Shown here: positions 6,569 to 10,266 of the stretch, in pieces | Layout: each line of letters opens with the position of its first letter | How positions within the stretch are numbered: the first letter of the stretch is position 1 | Assembly (NCBI GenBank): GCA_015494385.1 | Contig: WGBJ01000173.1 | Location: 1-10,266, forward strand | From: Marinosulfonomonas sp. | GTDB taxonomy: Bacteria; Pseudomonadota; Alphaproteobacteria; Rhodobacterales; Rhodobacteraceae | Direction of reading: 5' to 3' | DNA length: 10,266 nucleotides | Notes under the pieces: model-generated | What the model was told of the DNA's origin: nothing | Databases searched by the model: none | The model's input: the letters and a program-made list of their open reading frames with translations, nothing else | Position numbers and translations under genes: made by a program

Positions 6569-9500
6569 ATAGCTACGGATCAAAATATCCAACCGGAGTC
6601 CGGTGCTGAGGACGTGAAGAAACCCAAACTGGGGTTGGCTGGCAACCTTGCCAGAATGTTCATCAATTCACCGCTGTCACCGCTGCTGCTGTTTGCCTGT
6701 CTGGCGCTTGGCATCATGGGCCTGATCCTGACCCCGCGTCAGGAAGACCCGCAGATTTCCGTGCCAATGGTCGATATTTTCTTTTCCTACCATGGGGCAT
6801 CCGCCAATCAGGTGGCTTCCCTTGCCACCGACCCGCTGGAACGGCTGATGTCGGAAATTCAGGGGGTGGATCACGTCTATTCCGTCTCGAACCGCGATGG
6901 CGCGATGGTGACGGTGCAGTTTGATGTGGGCGAGGAATTAGGCCCCTCTCTGGTGAAACTGAACGATAAAATCCAGTCCAACCTAGACCGTATCCCCCCC
7001 GGTGTGTCGCAACCATTGATCCGCCCCAAAGGGGTGGACGATGTGCCGGTTGTCACCCTGACCCTGTGGTCACATGAATTGGACGAAGCGGGCCTGCGTT
7101 CGCTTGGGCTGGATGTGCTGCAACGGCTAAAGGAAATCGAAACCACCTCGCAGAGCTTCATCACCGGCGGACGATCCGATGCGATACGGGTTGAAATCTT
7201 CCCCGAACGGCTGGCCGGTTTCGGTATCGGTCTGGACCAGATCGCCCAGACCATATCCTCGGCCAATGCCGAACGCTCGGTCGGGTCGGTCGAAATGGGG
7301 CAAACCACCTTTTCGTTGCAAACCGGCGCATTCCTGAAAAATGCGCGTGATATTGAAAACCTGATGATCGGCACGCAAGACGGGCAGGTGATTTACATCC
7401 GCGACGTGGCGCTGGTGACCGAAAGCACCGATGACGCCGATAACATCGTGGCCTACTACACCGGCCCCGCCTATGGGGCGCACGAAGGTCAGGACGAAAT
7501 CGAGGATCGCGCGCCGATCGGCGCCTCGGCTGTTACCATTTCGGTTGCCAAGAAAAGCGGCACCAACGGGGTGTCGGTGGCCGATGATGTGCTGGCCTAT
7601 GTGGAGCGCCTGAAGGGCAGCCTGATCCCCGACAATGTGCATGTCGAAGTCACCCGCAATTATGGCGAAACCGCCAATGAAAAGGTCAACGAGCTGATCT
7701 TCAAACTGTTCGTGGTGACAGGGGCCGTAACACTTCTGATCTGGCTGGCGCTGGGTCTGCGCGCGGCCACTGTGGTGCTGATCGTGATCCCTGTGGTTAT
7801 TCTGCTGACAGTATTTTGCGCATGGCTTCTGGGCTATACCATCGACAGGGTATCACTGTTTGCGCTGATCTTTTCCATCGGGATTCTGGTGGACGACGCC
7901 ATTGTGGTGGTGGAAAACATCTATCGCCGATGGCTGCTGAACGGCGAATGTTCCGATGATTGCAACGTGGATGCGGTGCGCGAGGTTGGCAATCCGACAA
8001 TCCTTGCCACTTTTACCGTGATCGCCGCCCTGCTGCCGATGGGGTTCGTTACCGGCATGATGGGCCCCTACATGGGACCAATCCCCGCACTGGGGTCGGT
8101 TGCGATGCTGCTGTCGCTGTTCGCCGCCTTCATCTTTACCCCTTGGCTGGCGCAACGCATCAAACCCTCGATGAAGAAGCTGGCCAAAATGCAGGAAAGC
8201 GAACATCGCCAGTCCGAACAACTGCATAATTTCTTTGAGCATATGTTGTATCCACTGCTGGACAGCCCCACCAAAGCCCGTCTGTTCCGGCTGGGCATGT
8301 GGCTGGTGTTTTTCCTCAGCCTTTCCTTGTTTTACACTCAGGCTGTCACGGTCAAAATGCTACCCAACGACAACAAGCCGGAATTCAACGTGGTGGTGAA
8401 CATGCCCGAGGGCACCGCCCTGCCCGTCACCGCCAATGTCGTCACCCGCATGTCCGACGAATTGCTGAAAATGCCCGAGGTCGTGGCCCTTCAAAGCTAT
8501 ACCGGCACCGCCAGCCCGTTCAATTTCAACGGCCTTGTGCGTCACACCTACCTGCGCGATTTCGCGTGGCAGGCCGATATTCAGGTCCAGTTGACCGACA
8601 AGGGCGACCGCGACCGCACCTCGCATGAACTGGCGGTTGCCGCCCGCGATGCGCTGAAACCGCTGGCCGACCAATTGGGTGCGCGGATTGAAGTGGTGGA
8701 AATGCCCCCCGGCCCGCCCGTTCTGCAAACCATGGTCGCCGAGATTTACGGCCCCGATGATGCCACCCGCCGGCAAGTGGCCCGCGATGTGGAACGGCTG
8801 TTCGATCAGGCCGAAAACATCGTTGACGCCGACAGCTATCTGCAGATGCCGTTTGACAGCTGGCGCTTTGTGATCGACCGCGAAAAGGCCTCGCGGCTGG
8901 GTGTGTCGGTCGACACCATCAACCGGCAATTGGAAATGTCGCTGGGCGGCTATCGTTTGGGCGATGTCAAAGACGAACATGCGCTGGAGCCGCGCTTTAT
9001 CTATCTGCAAATGCCGCTTGCCCTGCGCAGCGAATTCGGGCGGCTTGGGCAATTGCCGGTACCCTCGGCCAGTGGCGCGATGATCCCGCTGACCACGCTG
9101 GGACATTTTGAACAGTTCCGCGTGGATGATCCAGTTTACCACAAAGACCTGCGCGCGGTGGAATATGTCACCGGCGAAGTTGCCGGCCGTCTGGGTGCGC
9201 CGATCTACGGCATCCTTGAAATGGAAAGCCTGCTGGATGATTACACCGCCCCCGATGGCGTGCGGGTCGACACCAATTATATCGGGCCGCCCACCACCAA
9301 CCTGCAATCGGCACTGGAATGGACGGGTGAGTGGACCGTCACCTATGTGACCTTCCGCGATATGGGCATCGCTTTTGGTGTGGCCCTGATTATGATCTAC
9401 ATCCTTGTGGTCGGGGAATTTGGCAACTTCCGCCTGCCCGCGATCATCATGGCGCCAATCCCGCTGACCCTGATCGGCATCGTGCCCGGCCACTGGCTGT

Positions 9501-10266
9501 TTGGCGCGCCATTCACTGCCACCTCGATGATCGGCTTTATCGCGCTGGCGGGGATTATTGTGCGTAACTCGATCCTGCTGGTCGATTTCTCGCGTCAGGC
9601 GGTGGCCGAAGGCATGCCCGTCAAAGACGCGGTGATCCACGCCTGCGCCACCCGCACGCGACCCATTATTATCACCGCTCTGGCGTTGATGATCGGCTCG
9701 TCCGTGATCCTGTCTGATCCGATTTTCGAGGGCATGGCGATTTCGTTGATGATGGGCGGGATGGTGTCCACCTTGCTGACTCTGGTCGTCATCCCGCTGG
9801 GTTGTGTGCGCTATGCCGACGCAATGCAGGAACTGGGGCACGAGCAAACCGCCAACGGCGCGCCCATGCCCCCCGCCGAACCTGCGCCCAAACCGCTGCA
9901 TGTATCTGACAGCAATGGCAAGGGCATGATCGGCACCGCCAAATCGGCATTGGCCGGATTGGGGGATGCGGTTCTGTTTGTCGGCGCAGCCCTGTTCGGA
10001 ATGGCGCGAGGTCTGGGCCGGATGGTCATGGGCGGGCGCAAGAAACCTGTGGCAAAGCCCGCCCAGACACATGCGGCAGTGGTTAGCACACCTGTGCAAG
10101 AACCAGCCAAGCCCGAAGTGAAACCGGAAGTGACACCAAAGCCTGCCGCGAAACCGTCCAAGCCTAAAACTGCCAAACCAGCGGCCAAGTCCAAAGCGAC
10201 CAAACCGGCAAGCAAACCGGCCACGACACGCAAAGCGTCAACCACTGCAAAACCGGCCACCAAGCC
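6569..10266 (+). CDS. RND efflux permease with long Lys/Pro/Ala-rich C-terminal extension (3' end beyond window)
   Basis: Inner-membrane proton-driven efflux pump subunit, open through the right edge (1232 codons so far). Numbering from the ATA: TM1 about 36-56 (PLSPLLLFACLALGIMGLIL), first porter domain about 57-370, TM2 near 380-400, and the TM4 proton-relay motif GILVDDAIVVVENIYRR with D442-D443. TM7 is near 575-593, the second porter domain about 595-930, TM8 near 931-950 and TM10 IIVRNSILLVDF. R999 lies where AcrB has the relay lysine K940. The RND core ends near residue 1085. Beyond it come a Pro/Ala linker, a glycine-rich hydrophobic segment (about 1124-1150) and a basic tail from about 1155 with 17 Lys and 11 Lys-Pro pairs in 75 residues. 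The start is uncertain: ATA 6569 has a perfect ribosome-binding site, GTG 6614 does not. The adaptor is encoded just upstream. Confidence 0.93.
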   Translation, partial: MATDQNIQPESGAEDVKKPKLGLAGNLARMFINSPLSPLLLFACLALGIMGLILTPRQEDPQISVPMVDIFFSYHGASANQVASLATDPLERLMSEIQGVDHVYSVSNRDGAMVTVQFDVGEELGPSLVKLNDKIQSNLDRIPPGVSQPLIRPKGVDDVPVVTLTLWSHELDEAGLRSLGLDVLQRLKEIETTSQSFITGGRSDAIRVEIFPERLAGFGIGLDQIAQTISSANAERSVGSVEMGQTTFSLQTGAFLKNARDIENLMIGTQDGQVIYIRDVALVTESTDDADNIVAYYTGPAYGAHEGQDEIEDRAPIGASAVTISVAKKSGTNGVSVADDVLAYVERLKGSLIPDNVHVEVTRNYGETANEKVNELIFKLFVVTGAVTLLIWLALGLRAATVVLIVIPVVILLTVFCAWLLGYTIDRVSLFALIFSIGILVDDAIVVVENIYRRWLLNGECSDDCNVDAVREVGNPTILATFTVIAALLPMGFVTGMMGPYMGPIPALGSVAMLLSLFAAFIFTPWLAQRIKPSMKKLAKMQESEHRQSEQLHNFFEHMLYPLLDSPTKARLFRLGMWLVFFLSLSLFYTQAVTVKMLPNDNKPEFNVVVNMPEGTALPVTANVVTRMSDELLKMPEVVALQSYTGTASPFNFNGLVRHTYLRDFAWQADIQVQLTDKGDRDRTSHELAVAARDALKPLADQLGARIEVVEMPPGPPVLQTMVAEIYGPDDATRRQVARDVERLFDQAENIVDADSYLQMPFDSWRFVIDREKASRLGVSVDTINRQLEMSLGGYRLGDVKDEHALEPRFIYLQMPLALRSEFGRLGQLPVPSASGAMIPLTTLGHFEQFRVDDPVYHKDLRAVEYVTGEVAGRLGAPIYGILEMESLLDDYTAPDGVRVDTNYIGPPTTNLQSALEWTGEWTVTYVTFRDMGIAFGVALIMIYILVVGEFGNFRLPAIIMAPIPLTLIGIVPGHWLFGAPFTATSMIGFIALAGIIVRNSILLVDFSRQAVAEGMPVKDAVIHACATRTRPIIITALALMIGSSVILSDPIFEGMAISLMMGGMVSTLLTLVVIPLGCVRYADAMQELGHEQTANGAPMPPAEPAPKPLHVSDSNGKGMIGTAKSALAGLGDAVLFVGAALFGMARGLGRMVMGGRKKPVAKPAQTHAAVVSTPVQEPAKPEVKPEVTPKPAAKPSKPKTAKPAAKSKATKPASKPATTRKASTTAKPATK

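Noticed and set aside
8360..10099. Long minus-strand open frame of 579 codons
   Set aside because: It is antisense to the RND permease, whose motifs are intact. The translation is rich in His, Gln and Arg with no domain pattern, typical of the reverse frame of GC-rich coding DNA.
10190..10266. Short repeated AAACCGGC units as a DNA repeat element
   Set aside because: They are in-frame codons of the Lys-Pro-Ala tail, explained by the protein composition.

Overview
The window looks like chromosomal DNA from an alphaproteobacterium, most likely of the Roseobacter/Rhodobacteraceae type. This rests on moderately high GC coding DNA, short AT-rich intergenic gaps, and the style of the polyamine-type ABC operon and RND pump. 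No rRNA, tRNA, CRISPR array, insertion sequence or phage gene was seen, so the taxonomic call is inference only.

Left half (1-4123, minus strand): one operon for a polyamine/opine-type ABC importer, read right to left. The order is ATPase (4123-3008), periplasmic binding protein (2926-1853), first permease (1769-471) and second permease (466 to beyond the left edge). The permeases are 4 bases apart. A GC-rich hairpin sits just after the binding-protein gene, as expected where the binding protein must be made in excess. A dyad overlapping a consensus -35 box lies upstream of the ATPase gene.

Middle (4124-5330): two gene-poor stretches flank a small plus-strand gene (4514-4960). It encodes a single-pass inner-membrane protein whose predicted periplasmic part is an unbroken run of about 13 heptads with methionine at nearly every first core position. 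I recognise no family for it.

Right half (5331-10266, plus strand): an RND efflux pair, with a periplasmic adaptor (5331-6482) and an inner-membrane RND permease (about 6569 to beyond the right edge). The permease has a strong Shine-Dalgarno sequence placed for an ATA codon, not ATG. A tiny open frame ends between that Shine-Dalgarno and the ATA. After the normal RND core the permease carries at least 145 extra residues, ending in a Lys/Pro/Ala-rich tail. No outer-membrane TolC-type gene or regulator lies in the window.

Best candidate for something undescribed: the Met-zipper membrane protein together with the adaptor and tailed RND permease. They share strand and neighbourhood, and their upstream regions carry a similar AT-rich motif (ATATGA[A/G]TATTT). 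The functional link is a hypothesis, not shown by the sequence.
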